Both the position numbers and the translations under genes were made by a program. From Pseudomonas salomonii (GTDB lineage: Bacteria > Pseudomonadota > Gammaproteobacteria > Pseudomonadales > Pseudomonadaceae), in contig NZ_FNOX01000001.1 in assembly GCF_900107155.1 (NCBI RefSeq), positions 807,457 through 871,456 on the forward strand: 64,000 nt of DNA, in the 5' to 3' direction. Every line of letters begins with the position of its first letter. Position 1 is the stretch's first letter. The notes under the pieces were generated by a model, which worked only from the letters and a program-made list of their open reading frames with translations, made no database searches and was not told the origin of the DNA. Below are positions 18,056 through 27,997 of the stretch, piece by piece.

Positions 18056-18970
18056 ATGAGCGAAATGGATGACTTGGCGGCCTTTGCCGTGCTGATCGAG
18101 GCGGGCAGTTTTACCCTGGCGGCAGAGCAATTGGGCTGTAGCAAGGGCCAATTGTCCAAGCGCATCAGCCAATTGGAAGCGCAGTTTTCGGTGGTGTTAT
18201 TGCACCGTACCACGCGCAAACTCAGCCTGACCGCCGCCGGTGCGGCGTTGCTGCCCCAGGCCCAGGCGCTGGTGGCCCAGGTGGAACGCGCCCGTCAGGC
18301 GTTGGCGCGGCTCAAGGACGATCTGGCCGGGCCGGTGCGTATAACGGTGCCGGTGTCGTTGGGAGAAACCTTCTTTGATGGCTTGTTGCTGGAATTCACC
18401 CAGCAATACCCGCAGGTGCAGATCGAGCTGGAACTGAACAACAGCTACCGCGACCTGGCGCGCGATGGCTTTGATTTGGGCGTGCGTATGGGGGCGATGG
18501 ACAACGAGCGGCTGGTGGCCAAGCCACTGCTGGCCTGGCATGAGATGACCTGCGCCAGCCCGGCCTACCTGGAGCAGCACGGCGAACCGCTGACGCCTGC
18601 GGATCTGGCCGCGCACACCTGCCTGCTCAACAGCCACTACAGCGGGCGTGAAGAATGGCTGTATCACCAGCAACATGAACTGCTGCGGGTTCGGGTCAGC
18701 GGTACCTTCGCGTCCAACCATTACAACCTGTTGAAAAAAGCCGCCCTGGTGGGCGCCGGCATCGCGCGTCTGCCGTCTTACGTGTTGCCGGCGGAACTGG
18801 CTGACGGGCGTTTGCGCTGGCTGCTGCGTGATTATCAAACGCGCAGCATGCCGATGTACCTGGTGCATCCTTATCAAGGTGGCCTGCCGCGCCGAACCCA
18901 AGTGTTGGCCGACTACTTGGTGGACTGGTTCAGACGCAGCGGCGAAGCCCTGGATCGTCTTCAGCGGTAG
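18056..18970 (+). CDS. LysR-family transcriptional regulator
   Basis: The start at 18056 is taken because the HTH domain begins right after it (MDDLAAFAVLIEAGSFTLAAEQLGCSKGQLSKRISQLE); the frame extends to 18005 without domain content. The 304-residue protein has the LysR HTH at 1-60 and a substrate-binding domain of the CrgA/AaeR type (GPVRITVPVSLGETFFDGLL) from about residue 93. It is divergent from the SDR gene and likely controls it and itself. Its last 10 bp overlap the 3' end of the convergent DoxX gene. Confidence 0.9.
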   Translation: MSEMDDLAAFAVLIEAGSFTLAAEQLGCSKGQLSKRISQLEAQFSVVLLHRTTRKLSLTAAGAALLPQAQALVAQVERARQALARLKDDLAGPVRITVPVSLGETFFDGLLLEFTQQYPQVQIELELNNSYRDLARDGFDLGVRMGAMDNERLVAKPLLAWHEMTCASPAYLEQHGEPLTPADLAAHTCLLNSHYSGREEWLYHQQHELLRVRVSGTFASNHYNLLKKAALVGAGIARLPSYVLPAELADGRLRWLLRDYQTRSMPMYLVHPYQGGLPRRTQVLADYLVDWFRRSGEALDRLQR

Positions 18971-19446
18971 CGGCGCGCGATCAGGTGGTCGATCGACAGG
19001 CGGCCTGGGCCTTTGGCCACCAACAGCAGCAGCAACGCGATCCAGGTGCCGTGGGTTGGATACGCTTGCGGGTAGACGAACAGTTGAATGGTCAAGGTCA
19101 TGCCAATCAACGCCAGGGCCGAGAAGCGCGTGGCAAAACCCACCAGGATCAGGACCGGGAAAAAGTGCTCGGCAAATGCCGCCATGTGCGCGGCCACTTC
19201 CGGCGACAGCAACGGCACGTGGTACTCGCTGCGAAACAGCGGCAGGGTCGAGGCGGCAAGCTTGGGTTCGCCCAATTGAAAGGTGCCGTTGATGATATCA
19301 ATGGCAAAACCTTCAACCTTGGTCTGGCCGGACTTCCAGAACACCGCCGCAATGGAAAACCGTGCGAGAAAGGCGATCAGGCTGTAGGGGATTTTTTCGA
19401 ACAGAGCGATGGCCCGTTTTACCAGGCAAGTAGGGTGAGTGTTCAT
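18961..19446 (-). CDS. DoxX-family membrane protein of the bufferin operon
   Basis: The 161-residue protein has four predicted membrane spans, including FSIAAVFWKSGQTKVEGFAI, FFPVLILVGFATRFSALALIGM and WIALLLLLVAKG, as in DoxX. DoxX genes recur beside DUF692/DUF2063/DUF2282 genes and are thought to support the periplasmic or membrane role of the product, but their chemistry is unproven. Here the start overlaps the stop of the DUF2063 gene by 4 bp, which implies translational coupling in the operon 21435-18961. The 3' end overlaps the convergent LysR gene by 10 bp. Confidence 0.85.
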   Translation of the reverse strand: MNTHPTCLVKRAIALFEKIPYSLIAFLARFSIAAVFWKSGQTKVEGFAIDIINGTFQLGEPKLAASTLPLFRSEYHVPLLSPEVAAHMAAFAEHFFPVLILVGFATRFSALALIGMTLTIQLFVYPQAYPTHGTWIALLLLLVAKGPGRLSIDHLIARRYR

Positions 19447-20219
19447 GGCGATTCCTTTTGTTCTTTGTGCAAATGAGTGATGGCGTCGTGGCTGATCAGT
19501 AGCGTCAGGCAGTGGTTGAGGTCGAATTCGGCCGATGCTTCAAGCGCGTGCGCCACCGCCATTTCCAGGCCTGATCCCTGGTTAAGGCTGTTGATAAACG
19601 CCACCGAACCTTTGTCGATGGCGAAGACCTTGACCGCCAGGCCCTGGCGCAACACCAGTGCACTTTGGGCGTACCAGGGGTTCAAGGTGGCGATAGCGCC
19701 TTCGGTCTGGTGCGCGGCCCATACCGCAACCACGGCGTAGGGTGAATGCATGGTGGCCAGGGACGGATGCAGGTGCAGGCTTAGCTGCCCCAGGTCGGTC
19801 GGCCCTTGCAGTTGTTCAAGGATGGCCTGCTGATTCAGTGGCCGGCTGTCGGCGGCGTGATAAGCACGCACCCGCAGGCGTTCCAGGCGGGCGACGTCCG
19901 CCAGGTAAGGCACGCTCGCCGCCGGTTCGAACGCCTGGATGAACGCGGCAAAGGTGCTGCCGTATTCGCTGATCAACGGGCTGTCGGGCGGGCTGGCTTG
20001 CACGTAAAGGCCGGCCATTGCGCGGAAAAACTCATCCCCGACCAATTGCAATGTCACCGGGTAAGCGGCGGCGAGCGCGTTGATCAGCGAGCTGTGGACA
20101 TTGTTTCGATACACCGCAAAACGGCTGGCCGGGTCGGCGCCGTTGCTGCTGAACACACCCTCGGGGCAAGCCTGCCCGGCGTCGAGCAAGGCGTCGGCAA
20201 ATGCTGCTTGATCGCTCAT
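19443..20219 (-). CDS. DUF2063 protein, partner of the MNIO enzyme (BufC-like)
   Basis: The 258-residue protein shows the DUF2063 pattern: an N-terminal helix bundle ([40 protein letters not shown], about 30-75, with the hallmark YRNN) and a C-terminal domain with [19 protein letters not shown]. In MNIO systems this protein binds the peptide precursor and brings it to the DUF692 enzyme. The start overlaps the stop of the DUF692 gene by 4 bp. Position and overlap support a joint role with 20216-21103. No enzymatic motif is seen in it. Confidence 0.88.
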   Translation of the reverse strand: MSDQAAFADALLDAGQACPEGVFSSNGADPASRFAVYRNNVHSSLINALAAAYPVTLQLVGDEFFRAMAGLYVQASPPDSPLISEYGSTFAAFIQAFEPAASVPYLADVARLERLRVRAYHAADSRPLNQQAILEQLQGPTDLGQLSLHLHPSLATMHSPYAVVAVWAAHQTEGAIATLNPWYAQSALVLRQGLAVKVFAIDKGSVAFINSLNQGSGLEMAVAHALEASAEFDLNHCLTLLISHDAITHLHKEQKESP

Positions 20220-21103
20220 AGCTTCAATACCTTCGCCTGTGACAGATGCCAGTCGGCGTGTTGGGCTTCGGCGTGCAACACGCTCAAGGCGGGTACCTGG
20301 TTATCCCGCTCGATCAGCGTGGCGACGGGGCCGGTGTGTTTGAGTACCTGTTCGTAGAGCTGCCACACCGCGTTATCGATGGGCGCGCCATGGTCATCGA
20401 TCAGCAGGCGGTCGCCCAGGCTGTCGGTGTCTTCGGCAAAACCGGCCAGATGAATCTCACCCACGGCCTTCAACGGCAGCGCATGGAGGTAGGCCAGTGG
20501 GTCGCGCTGATGATTAATGCATGACACATAGACGTTGTTGACGTCCAGCAACAGCCCGCAACCGGTGCGCCGGATGATCTCGCTGATGAAGTCAGTCTCG
20601 TCCAGGGTCGAACGTTGGAACTGCAGGTACGTCGAAGGGTTTTCCAGCAGCATTGGCCGCTTGAGGGTGCTTTGTACCTGGTCGATGTGTTCGCATACCC
20701 GGTGCAGGGTTGCGGCGTCGTAGGCCAGCGGCAGCAAGTCATTGAGGAACACCGGGCCGTGGCTGGACCACGCCAGGTGTTCGGAAAAAGAGTGGGGTTG
20801 ATAGCGTTCGATCAGCGTGGCCAACCGTGCCAGGTGCTCACGGTTGAGCGGGCCTTCGCCGCCGATGGACAGACCCACGCCATGCAATGACAGTGGGTAC
20901 TGCTCGCGTATCAAGCCCAGGTAGTGATGAAACGGGCCGCCGGCGACCATGTAGTTTTCGGCGTGCACTTCAAAAAAACCGATATCGGGCGAGGTCTCGA
21001 GCACTTCAATAAAGTGCTCGTTCTTCAGCCCCAGCCCGGCCCGATAAGGGAGGCCGGGCACCTGAGCCGGTGAGACCGTGTGCTGGGGTAAAAGCGTCAT
21101 CAT
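20216..21103 (-). CDS. DUF692 multinuclear iron oxidative enzyme (MNIO, BufB-like)
   Basis: The 295-residue protein is a TIM-barrel DUF692/MNIO enzyme that modifies cysteine residues of ribosomal peptides using two or three iron ions. The usual metal ligands are in place: H in FEVHAENY, H in SLHGVGLS, E in FSEHLAW, E in LLENPSTY, D in [12 protein letters not shown] in EIHLAGF, the D-H pair in [10 protein letters not shown] and E in [10 protein letters not shown]. Length and order match bufferin-type MNIOs. It starts 23 bp after the DUF2282 precursor gene and overlaps the next gene, so precursor and enzyme are made together. Confidence 0.92.
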   Translation of the reverse strand: MMTLLPQHTVSPAQVPGLPYRAGLGLKNEHFIEVLETSPDIGFFEVHAENYMVAGGPFHHYLGLIREQYPLSLHGVGLSIGGEGPLNREHLARLATLIERYQPHSFSEHLAWSSHGPVFLNDLLPLAYDAATLHRVCEHIDQVQSTLKRPMLLENPSTYLQFQRSTLDETDFISEIIRRTGCGLLLDVNNVYVSCINHQRDPLAYLHALPLKAVGEIHLAGFAEDTDSLGDRLLIDDHGAPIDNAVWQLYEQVLKHTGPVATLIERDNQVPALSVLHAEAQHADWHLSQAKVLKL

Positions 21104-21126
21104 CAGTACTCAGGGTTTGCAGGATT

Positions 21127-21435
21127 TCAGGACTTGGCGGTGAAGGCTGCTTCCTGGCCGAAACCGGTCGGTGAGGTGGAGCTTGGGGTCTTGGCGCAAG
21201 TGCCGGCCGGGACCAGTTTCCAGGCATTGGCCTGGTCTTTGACTTTCGAGGTGCCCGCGCAGGAAGTGCCGGCGCCTGCAGCGCAATCGTTCTTGCCGGC
21301 TTCGGCGACACCAAAGCACTTGTCCATTTTCGCTTCGTCAGCGTGGGCCATGTTGGTCAGGGCGGAAAAGCTCAGGGCCGAACCCAGGGCCAGAACGAGG
21401 GTAGCGGCGGACAGCGAACGGGATTTAGTAGTCAT
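21127..21435 (-). CDS. DUF2282 bufferin-like peptide precursor (BufA1-like)
   Basis: The 102-residue protein has an N-terminal signal peptide of about 32 residues ([18 protein letters not shown]) and a mature part with four cysteines, C40, C51, C59 and C80, in the order C-x10-C-x7-C-x20-C. The contexts [18 protein letters not shown] and VPAGTC are typical of DUF2282 (type 1 bufferin) precursors. In described systems selected Cys become thio-oxazole-type groups, and the exported peptide chelates copper. It is the first gene of the operon; the palindromic leader at 21459-21488 lies before it. Confidence 0.9.
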   Translation of the reverse strand: MTTKSRSLSAATLVLALGSALSFSALTNMAHADEAKMDKCFGVAEAGKNDCAAGAGTSCAGTSKVKDQANAWKLVPAGTCAKTPSSTSPTGFGQEAAFTAKS

Positions 21436-21458
21436 GGTGTAACTCCAGCAGTGAGGTT

Positions 21459-21519
21459 GGGTAAGGAAGCGTTTTTGCTTGCTTACCCCTCTAGAGTTGG
21501 GGCATCAGTTTGCGTTACA
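21459..21519 (-). promoter_or_regulatory. Leader hairpin and candidate ECF-type promoter of the bufferin operon
   Basis: On the minus strand TGTAAC (21519-21514) and CTCTAG (21496-21491) lie 17 bp apart, a spacing like that of ECF-sigma promoters, which often have a TGTAAC -35. Between this and the ATG at 21435 is a 30-nt imperfect palindrome (21459-21488): arms GGGTAAG / CTTACCC, one mismatch, then AAGC / GCTT. It has no T-run after it on either strand, so it is not a normal terminator; an operator or mRNA structure is more likely. Confidence 0.4.
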
Positions 21520-21658
21520 GCAGGTAGTAAATAAATTTTCGATGCCGGGCAAATGGCCGTGGGTCTTAGTGTTCGCTAGCTGTGTTGGTGCGTGCTGTAC
21601 GATCAAGCAATGCCTGGCACTGGGCGAATGTGCGCAAGACCAATAAGGAGCTTTGGCT

Positions 21659-22950
21659 GTGAAGAACCGCTTTGCAGATTTTTTCATCAGCAGAAATTTC
21701 TCATTCCTGTGGCTGGGGCAAGCCCTCTCATCGTTTGGCGAGTTCGTTTTCGAGAGCACCGTCATTGTGTGGCTGGTGACTGACCTGTTTCACGACAGTG
21801 CGTTCTTGCCGACGGCCGTAGGCCTGGCGGTGGCGGCTTCGGCTATACCGCGTGTACTGGTAGCGCCACTGGCCGGGGCTTGGGTGGACAGGATGACGCC
21901 GCTGTACGTGATGATCGCGGCGGACGGGATTCGGGTGCTCAACTTCCTGATCTTTTTTGTGATCTATTCGCTGGCCGGCCTGGACCCGATGCAAGTGCTC
22001 GTCGGTGTGCTGCTGTTGTTGTTGGTTAACAGCACGGCCGCACAGTTTTTCAACCCGTCACGCCAGGCGATCATGCAAGTGGTCATCCCTTGGGCACGAC
22101 GCGTTGAAGCATCGGCCAAGGCAATGTTTTCCCTGACGGGCATTTCAGTGTTGTCGGCGTCCCTTGGGCCGGCCTTATTTGTCTGGGTGGGCCCCGCCCT
22201 GGCACTGCTGATCAATGTGCTGGCCTTTGCCTGTTCGGCCCTGTGCATCGCGTCTACCCAGGGCCTGCGCCGGGCCTTGCTGGTCGAGCCACCACTGCTG
22301 CCCTTTTGGCATGGAGTGCTCGCAGGGCTGCGGTTTTCCTGGGGGCACGCCTCGATCAGGTCGTTGTTGATCGGTGTCGCGTTGTACGGGTTTTCCCTGG
22401 GGGTCAATAACGTCGCGTTGTCCTTGTACGCATTCAAAACCTTGGGCTTGAGCCCTTATGAATACGGGCTGATTCTCGCAGCGTTCCCTGTCGGCGGGTT
22501 GATCGCTGCCGTGCTGGTCCGGCCGCTGTTGAAGTCACTGAGCACGCGTCAGGCCTTTACCTTTGCGCTGCTGTGCATGGGTTCAGTTACCTGGCGTATT
22601 CGCTGCATCCGCCGTTTTACCTGGCCTGGGCGCTGATGTTCAGCTGTGGGTTGTTCTTCTCGGTGTTTGCGATTGTGCAAGGGCCGATGCTCCAGGAAGC
22701 CGTGCCTAAAGGCTACATGGGGCGTGTGTCCGCAACGGTCACGCCGGTACTGGCCATCGCCTCGTTGACCGGTACGCTGGTGTGTTCTCAGACATTGAAT
22801 AGGGCAGAGCGCGTCATCGGCTATTTAGACGCGCCGCTGGACGTGTACGGCGCGTATATCTTCCTGGCGGCGGGCCTGTTGCTATTGGGCGGGGCATTGA
22901 TGCTGGCAGGCCAGCGCGCGAGTAAGGGGCAATGGGTTGCGACGCATTAA
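21659..22950 (+). pseudogene. MFS transporter interrupted by a frameshift
   Basis: Translation starts well: GTG at 21659 with AAGGAG eight bases before. The first part (21659-22636) covers about nine membrane spans of an EntS/MFS_3-type exporter (MKNRFADFFISRNFSFLWLGQ) but ends in unrelated WRIRCIRRFTWPGR. The remaining spans (FSYLAYSLHPPFYLAWALMF to the end) continue in another frame from about 22573 to 22950. The break is near 22578-22585 (TGCATGGGTTCAG) and fits loss of one base. Restored, the product would be about 430 residues. This is either a true inactivation or a sequencing error. A terminator follows at 22959. Confidence 0.85.
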
Positions 22951-22958
22951 GCGACGAT

Positions 22959-22987
22959 AAAAAAACGGCCCGAGGGCCGTTTTTGTT
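22959..22987. terminator. Bidirectional terminator between the MFS gene and livF
   Basis: The stem AAAAAACGGCC / GGCCGTTTTTG has a short loop and A/T runs on both sides. It lies between the convergent MFS remnant and livF. Confidence 0.9.
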
Positions 22988-22999
22988 TACCTCAATGGC

Positions 23000-23701
23000 T
23001 CAGCCACCGAGATAGGCTTCACGCACCTTAGGATCCGTCAGCAACTGCTCCCCGGTGCCCTGCATCACCACCCGGCCGTTTTCCAGCACGTAGGCGCGGT
23101 CGGCGATTTTCAGTGCCTGGTTGGCGTTCTGCTCCACCAGGAACACCGTTACACCGTCCTTGCGCAGTTGTTCGATGATATCGAAGATCTGCTGGATGAT
23201 GATCGGTGCCAGGCCCAGTGACGGCTCGTCGAGCAGCAACAGCTTGGGCTTGCTCATCAGGGCCCGGCCGATGGCGAGCATTTGCTGCTCGCCGCCGGAC
23301 ATGGTGCCGCCGCGCTGGCTGAAGCGTTCCTTGAGCCGTGGGAACAGGTGCAGCACCTTGTCCATCTGCTCCTGGTAGTCGCCCTTGTCGGTAAAGAACC
23401 CGCCCATGGCCAGGTTCTCTTCCACGGTCAGGCGTGAGAACACACGGCGGCCTTCGGGCACCACGGCAATGCTCTTGCGCATGATTTCGGAAGAGGCCTG
23501 GCCCACCAGTTCTTCACCCATGTAGCGGATGCTGCCGCTGTGGGCCTGGGGGGAACCGCATAGGGTCATCAGCAACGTCGACTTGCCGGCACCGTTGGCG
23601 CCGATCAGCGTGACGATTTCACCTTGGCGCACTTCCACGTTGACGCTGTGCAGCGCCTGGATCTTGCCGTAGAAAGTGGAAACGTTTTCGAATTGCAGCA
23701 T
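23000..23701 (-). CDS. livF: Branched-chain amino-acid ABC transporter ATPase LivF
   Basis: The 233-residue ATPase is the second nucleotide-binding subunit of the high-affinity Leu/Ile/Val (and related) importer. Walker A is GANGAGKST (about residues 34-42), the ABC signature is MSGGEQQMLAIGRAL, Walker B is LLLLDEPSLGLAP, and VFLVEQNA is the H-loop region with the LivF-type V-E-Q. It ends the operon livHMGF and starts one base after livG ends, so it is part of a tightly packed unit. In Pseudomonas this gene is also called braG. Confidence 0.95.
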   Translation of the reverse strand: MLQFENVSTFYGKIQALHSVNVEVRQGEIVTLIGANGAGKSTLLMTLCGSPQAHSGSIRYMGEELVGQASSEIMRKSIAVVPEGRRVFSRLTVEENLAMGGFFTDKGDYQEQMDKVLHLFPRLKERFSQRGGTMSGGEQQMLAIGRALMSKPKLLLLDEPSLGLAPIIIQQIFDIIEQLRKDGVTVFLVEQNANQALKIADRAYVLENGRVVMQGTGEQLLTDPKVREAYLGG

Positions 23702-23702
23702 T

Positions 23703-24470
23703 TTACGCTTCCCCCAAATAGGCTTTGATCACTTCCGGGTTGTCGCGGATCTGCTCCGGCGTACCGTCGGCCAATGGTGTGCCCTGATTGATCACCACGA
23801 TGTGGTCGGAAATGCTCATGACCAGTTTCATGTCGTGTTCGATCAACAGCACCGTGGCGTTGTTTTCCTCGCGCAGCACTGTGATGAGTGCCTTGAGGTC
23901 TTCGGTTTCCTTGGGGTTCAGGCCGGCGGCCGGTTCGTCGAGCATGAGGATCCGCGGACGGGTCATCATGCAACGCGCGATTTCCAGTCGGCGTTGCTGA
24001 CCATAGGCCAGGGTGCCGGCCGGGCGGTTGGCGAACTCGGTGAGGTTGACCTTGTCCAGCCAGTACTCGGCGTATTCCATCGCCTCGCGTTCGCTTTTGC
24101 GGAACGCCGGGGTCTTGAACAGACCGGCAAAGAAGTTGGTGTTCAGGTGACGGTGCTGGGCGATCAGCAGGTTTTCGACCGCCGTCATGTCCTTGAACAA
24201 GCGCACGTTCTGGAAGGTACGCACCACGCCCTTGCGGGCGATCTCGTGACCGGCCAGGCCCTGGATGGGTTGGCCATCCAGCAGGATGCTGCCACCGCTC
24301 GGCTTGTAGAAGCCGGTGAGGCAGTTGAACACCGTGGTCTTGCCGGCGCCGTTCGGGCCGATCAACGCCACAACCTGTTTCTCTTTGACGGTCAGGGCCA
24401 CGCCGTTGACCGCGAGCAAACCGCCGAAGCGCATGCTCAAATTGTCGACTTTCAGGATCTCGCGGCTCAT
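23703..24470 (-). CDS. livG: Branched-chain amino-acid ABC transporter ATPase LivG
   Basis: The 255-residue ATPase pairs with LivF on the cytoplasmic face of the LivHM channel. Walker A is GPNGAGKTT near residue 37. The signature [15 protein letters not shown] with YGQQR is typical of LivG, and Walker B is [31 protein letters not shown] contains the switch histidine. The start overlaps livM by 4 bp. Also known as braF in Pseudomonas. Confidence 0.95.
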   Translation of the reverse strand: MSREILKVDNLSMRFGGLLAVNGVALTVKEKQVVALIGPNGAGKTTVFNCLTGFYKPSGGSILLDGQPIQGLAGHEIARKGVVRTFQNVRLFKDMTAVENLLIAQHRHLNTNFFAGLFKTPAFRKSEREAMEYAEYWLDKVNLTEFANRPAGTLAYGQQRRLEIARCMMTRPRILMLDEPAAGLNPKETEDLKALITVLREENNATVLLIEHDMKLVMSISDHIVVINQGTPLADGTPEQIRDNPEVIKAYLGEA

Positions 24471-25720
24471 TTGCGCAGCTCCATGTGTGGGCGTTGCATC
24501 GGCAGCAGACCTTGAGGACGCCAGATCATCATCAGCACCATCATGGCGCCGAACATCAACATGCGGTATTCGCTGAACTCACGCATCATTTCCGGCAGCA
24601 GGATCATCACGATCGCGGCGAGAATCACGCCCAGTTGCGAGCCCATGCCACCCAATACCACGATGGCGAGAATGATCGCCGACTCGATAAAGGTGAACGA
24701 CTCCGGGGTCACAAGGCCTTGGCGCGCGGCGAAGAAGCTGCCGGCGAAACCGGCGAAGGTTGCCCCGAGGGTGAAGGCCGAGAGTTTGATGACGGTCGGG
24801 TTCATGCCCAGCGCACGGCAGGCGATTTCATCTTCGCGCAATGCTTCCCACGCGCGGCCGATCGGCATGCGCAGCAGGCGGTTGATTACGAACAGAGCCG
24901 CCAATGCCAGCAACAACGCCACCAGGTACAGGAACACCACTTTGCTGACCGGGTTGTAGTCGATCCCGAAGTATTCGTGGAAGGTCTGCATGCCCTCGGC
25001 AGCGGTGCGGTCGAACGTCAGCCCGAAGAACGTTGGCTTGGGAATGCTGCTGATGCCGTTGGGGCCACCGGTGATATCGGTAAGGTTACGCAGGAACAGA
25101 CGGATGATTTCACCGAAACCCAAGGTCACGATCGCCAGATAGTCACCGCGCAGGCGCAGCACCGGGAAGCCCAGCAGGAAGCCGAATGTAGCGGCGGCCA
25201 TGCCCGCCAGTGGCAAGCAGATCCAGAAGCCCCAGCCCAGGTAGTGTGAGAGCAGCGCGTAGGTGTAGGCACCCACGGCATAAAAACCCACATAACCGAG
25301 GTCGAGCAGACCGGCAAGGCCCACCACGATGTTCAGGCCAAGGCCCAGCAACACGTAGATCAGGATCAGGGTGGCGATGTCGACGGCGCCGCGCGAGCCG
25401 AAGAACGGCCAGATCAACGCGGCCACGATCAGACCGATGATGATGTAGCGCTGAGTACGCGGCAGCGTCAGGAACTGGCTGACCTTGGGCGACACCAACG
25501 GGCCACGGTTGCCCTTGAAAAACGCTCCGACCTGCTGGGTGAACAACACGCGCAGGAACATCAGCACCGAACACAGGGCGATGATGGTCAGGGTCACGGG
25601 ACCGGTGCCATGCACTTCCAGGTTGATGCCGACAATGCTCAGCTTGAGGCCGAGTACCGGAAAGGCCACGGCCCATACCAGCAAGGCGCTGAAAAACGCC
25701 GATTTAAGATATCTGCTCAT
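24467..25720 (-). CDS. livM: Branched-chain amino-acid ABC permease LivM
   Basis: The 417-residue permease has an N-terminal extension with two to three extra spans (about residues 1-65) before the conserved LivM core, which begins near [52 protein letters not shown]. The EAA-like loop is [18 protein letters not shown] (about residue 290), which contacts the ATPases. The extended N-terminus is common in Pseudomonas BraE. It overlaps livH and livG by 4 bp each, consistent with translational coupling. Confidence 0.95.
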   Translation of the reverse strand: MSRYLKSAFFSALLVWAVAFPVLGLKLSIVGINLEVHGTGPVTLTIIALCSVLMFLRVLFTQQVGAFFKGNRGPLVSPKVSQFLTLPRTQRYIIIGLIVAALIWPFFGSRGAVDIATLILIYVLLGLGLNIVVGLAGLLDLGYVGFYAVGAYTYALLSHYLGWGFWICLPLAGMAAATFGFLLGFPVLRLRGDYLAIVTLGFGEIIRLFLRNLTDITGGPNGISSIPKPTFFGLTFDRTAAEGMQTFHEYFGIDYNPVSKVVFLYLVALLLALAALFVINRLLRMPIGRAWEALREDEIACRALGMNPTVIKLSAFTLGATFAGFAGSFFAARQGLVTPESFTFIESAIILAIVVLGGMGSQLGVILAAIVMILLPEMMREFSEYRMLMFGAMMVLMMIWRPQGLLPMQRPHMELRK

Positions 25721-26640
25721 ACTTTCTCAACCTCCGGACGGCCCAGGATGCCGGTCGGACGGAACAACAGCACCAGAACCAACAGGCCGAACGCCACGAC
25801 GTCCTTGTACTGGTCGCCGAACACATCGGCGCCAAAGGCTTCAGCCACACCCAGCACCAGCCCGCCGAGCATCGCGCCCGGAATACTGCCGATGCCGCCC
25901 AAGACCGCTGCGGTAAAGGCCTTGAGGCCTACCAGGAAACCGGCGTTGGGGTTGATCACGCCGTACTGCATGCTCAGCAGCACCGCCGCAATGGCGGCCA
26001 ATGCGGCACCGATCACGAAGGTCAGGGCGATGATGTTGTTGGTGTTGATGCCCAACAGGTTGGCCATCTTGATATCTTCGGCGCAGGCCCGGCAGGCGCG
26101 CCCCAGACGGGAGCGGGAAATGAACAGGGTCAGGCCGAGCATCGCCACCAGGGTAACGACGAAAACCAGCACCTGCATGTACGAAATCAGCACTTCTTGT
26201 GCGCCACCTGGGCCGAAGGAGAAGCTCCCCGGGATCAGGTTGGGAATGGACTTGTCCTTGGAGTCCTGGGACAGCAATACGGTGTTCTGCAGGAAAATCG
26301 ACATGCCGATGGCGGAAATCAGCGGGATCAAACGGTTACTGCCACGCAAGGGGCGGTAGGCGACGCGTTCGATACTGTAGCCATAGGCACTGGTCACGAC
26401 GATCGACGCCAGGAACGCGGCGGTCATCAACAGCGGCAGGGAGTGGATACCCAGCATGGCCAGCCCGGCAAGGGCGATGAAGGCCACGTAGGAACCAATC
26501 ATGTACACCTCGCCATGGGCGAAGTTGATCATTCCAATGATGCCGTAAACCATTGTGTAGCCAATGGCTATCAAGGCATAGGTGCTGCCAACGGTCATGC
26601 CGTTAACCAGCGTTTGGAAAAAATGATAGATCTCAGGCAT
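25717..26640 (-). CDS. livH: Branched-chain amino-acid ABC permease LivH
   Basis: The 307-residue permease forms the channel with LivM. It has about eight spans and the conserved blocks [38 protein letters not shown] (near the N-terminus) and the EAA loop [22 protein letters not shown]. It is first of the four-gene run; its partner binding protein BraC lies 230 bp upstream in the same direction. Because a terminator intervenes, livHMGF may be transcribed by readthrough or from its own promoter in 26641-26815. Confidence 0.95.
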   Translation of the reverse strand: MPEIYHFFQTLVNGMTVGSTYALIAIGYTMVYGIIGMINFAHGEVYMIGSYVAFIALAGLAMLGIHSLPLLMTAAFLASIVVTSAYGYSIERVAYRPLRGSNRLIPLISAIGMSIFLQNTVLLSQDSKDKSIPNLIPGSFSFGPGGAQEVLISYMQVLVFVVTLVAMLGLTLFISRSRLGRACRACAEDIKMANLLGINTNNIIALTFVIGAALAAIAAVLLSMQYGVINPNAGFLVGLKAFTAAVLGGIGSIPGAMLGGLVLGVAEAFGADVFGDQYKDVVAFGLLVLVLLFRPTGILGRPEVEKV

Positions 26641-26815
26641 TACAGCGCTCCTAAAAACCCGATACGCATTTCACTGGTGGAGTCATGTTCCGGCCCTGCA
26701 CTGTGTTCTGTGAGCACATTTGCACAAAGCGTTTGCCAGCGAACCGCTGGTGACGGTTTTAAGATTTTCAGGTGAGCCCGCGCCCGGATCGCGGGTGACA
26801 GGCCCATAAACCTCG

Positions 26816-26851
26816 TAAAACAAAGCCCACTGCTCTCACAGTGGGCTTGTT
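26816..26851 (-). terminator. Terminator-like hairpin after braC
   Basis: The stem AAGCCCACTG / CAGTGGGCTT has a six-base loop and, on the minus strand, is followed by TGTTTTA. It is 19 bp after the braC stop. It may be leaky, leaving more binding protein than membrane subunits, a common arrangement in ABC operons. The remaining 26641-26815 shows no gene. Confidence 0.8.
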
Positions 26852-26869
26852 GGACCAGTAACGCCTGGC

Positions 26870-27997
26870 TTACTGAGGGGAAACTTCGGTTTTTGGTTTA
26901 CCGAAGTGCCATTCGTAGACCACGAACTTGAAGTCCTTCAGGTCGCCCTTGGCGTCGAAGCTCAGGTCGCCGGTTGGAGTCTTGAAGGTGCCGGCGTGGA
27001 TGGCAGCCGCCACTTTGGCGGTGTCTTCGCTTTTCGCGGCAGCGATACCGCCGGCGATCACTTCAACAGCCGAGTAGGCCGGGAACACGAACGGGCCGGT
27101 TGGGTCCTGCTTGTTTTTGGTGAACTCTTCAACGATGGCCTTGTTGGCCGGGTCGGTGTCGAAGGATTTCGGCAGGGTTACCAGCAGGCCTTCGGAAGCG
27201 CCCTGGGCGATTTGCGAGATGGAGTCGTTGCCGACGCCCTCTGGGCCCATGAACTTGGCGTTCACGCCTTTTTCCTTGGCCTGGCGCAGGATCAGACCCA
27301 GCTCTGGGTGGTAACCGCCGTAGTAGACGAAGTCGACGTTGGCTTGCTTGAGCTTCTGGATCAGCGAGCCGAAGTCTTTGTCGCCCGCGTTGATGCCTTC
27401 GAACAGGGCGACTTTCACGCCTTTTTTCTCGAGGGTCTGTTTAACGGCGGTGGCGATGCCTTCACCGTATTGCTGTTTGTCGTGGATAACAGCAACGACT
27501 TTAGGCTTCACGTGGTCGGCGATGTAGTTGCCGGCCGCTGGGCCTTGAGCACTGTCCAGACCGATGGTGCGGAACACCAGCTTGTAGCCACGGGAAGTGA
27601 TTTCCGGGCTGGTGGCCGCCGGGGTGATCATGATCACGCCTTCGTCTTCGTAGATGTCGGACGCTGGCTGAGTGGAGCTGGAGCAGAGGTGACCGACTAC
27701 GAACTTGACGCCGTCGTTGACCACTTTGTTCGCTACGGCAACGGCTTGTTTTGGATCGCACGCATCGTCGTATTCTTTTGCTTCAAGCATTTTGCCGTCG
27801 ACACCGCCTTTGGCGTTGATGTCGGCGATTGCCTGCTTGGCACCCATGAATTGCATGTCGCCGTATTGCGTCACTGGACCGGTCTTAGGCCCGGCGATAC
27901 CGATCTTGATGGTGTCGGCTGCGAACGAATGGCCGGCAACCCCAGCCAGGACCATAGCGGCAAACAGTTTGGAAATCTGCTTAGTAGCCTTATTCAT
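26870..27997 (-). CDS. braC: Branched-chain amino-acid-binding periplasmic protein BraC
   Basis: The 375-residue periplasmic binding protein starts with a 26-residue signal peptide (LFAAMVLAGVAGHSFAADTIKIG). It has the Leu/Ile/Val-binding fold: IGIAGPKTGPVTQYG for ligand contact near the N-terminus, the disulfide segment YDDACDPKQA, and GHLCSSSTQPASDIYEDEGVIMITPAATSPEIT. It delivers Leu, Ile, Val, Ala or Thr to LivHMGF. Its terminator separates it from livH. Confidence 0.95.
   Translation of the reverse strand: MNKATKQISKLFAAMVLAGVAGHSFAADTIKIGIAGPKTGPVTQYGDMQFMGAKQAIADINAKGGVDGKMLEAKEYDDACDPKQAVAVANKVVNDGVKFVVGHLCSSSTQPASDIYEDEGVIMITPAATSPEITSRGYKLVFRTIGLDSAQGPAAGNYIADHVKPKVVAVIHDKQQYGEGIATAVKQTLEKKGVKVALFEGINAGDKDFGSLIQKLKQANVDFVYYGGYHPELGLILRQAKEKGVNAKFMGPEGVGNDSISQIAQGASEGLLVTLPKSFDTDPANKAIVEEFTKNKQDPTGPFVFPAYSAVEVIAGGIAAAKSEDTAKVAAAIHAGTFKTPTGDLSFDAKGDLKDFKFVVYEWHFGKPKTEVSPQ

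Noticed and set aside
23000..27997. Urea or amide ABC transporter instead of branched-chain amino-acid transporter
   Set aside because: The binding protein has the Leu/Ile/Val-type sequence (IGIAGPKTGPVTQYG) and no urease or amidase gene is near.
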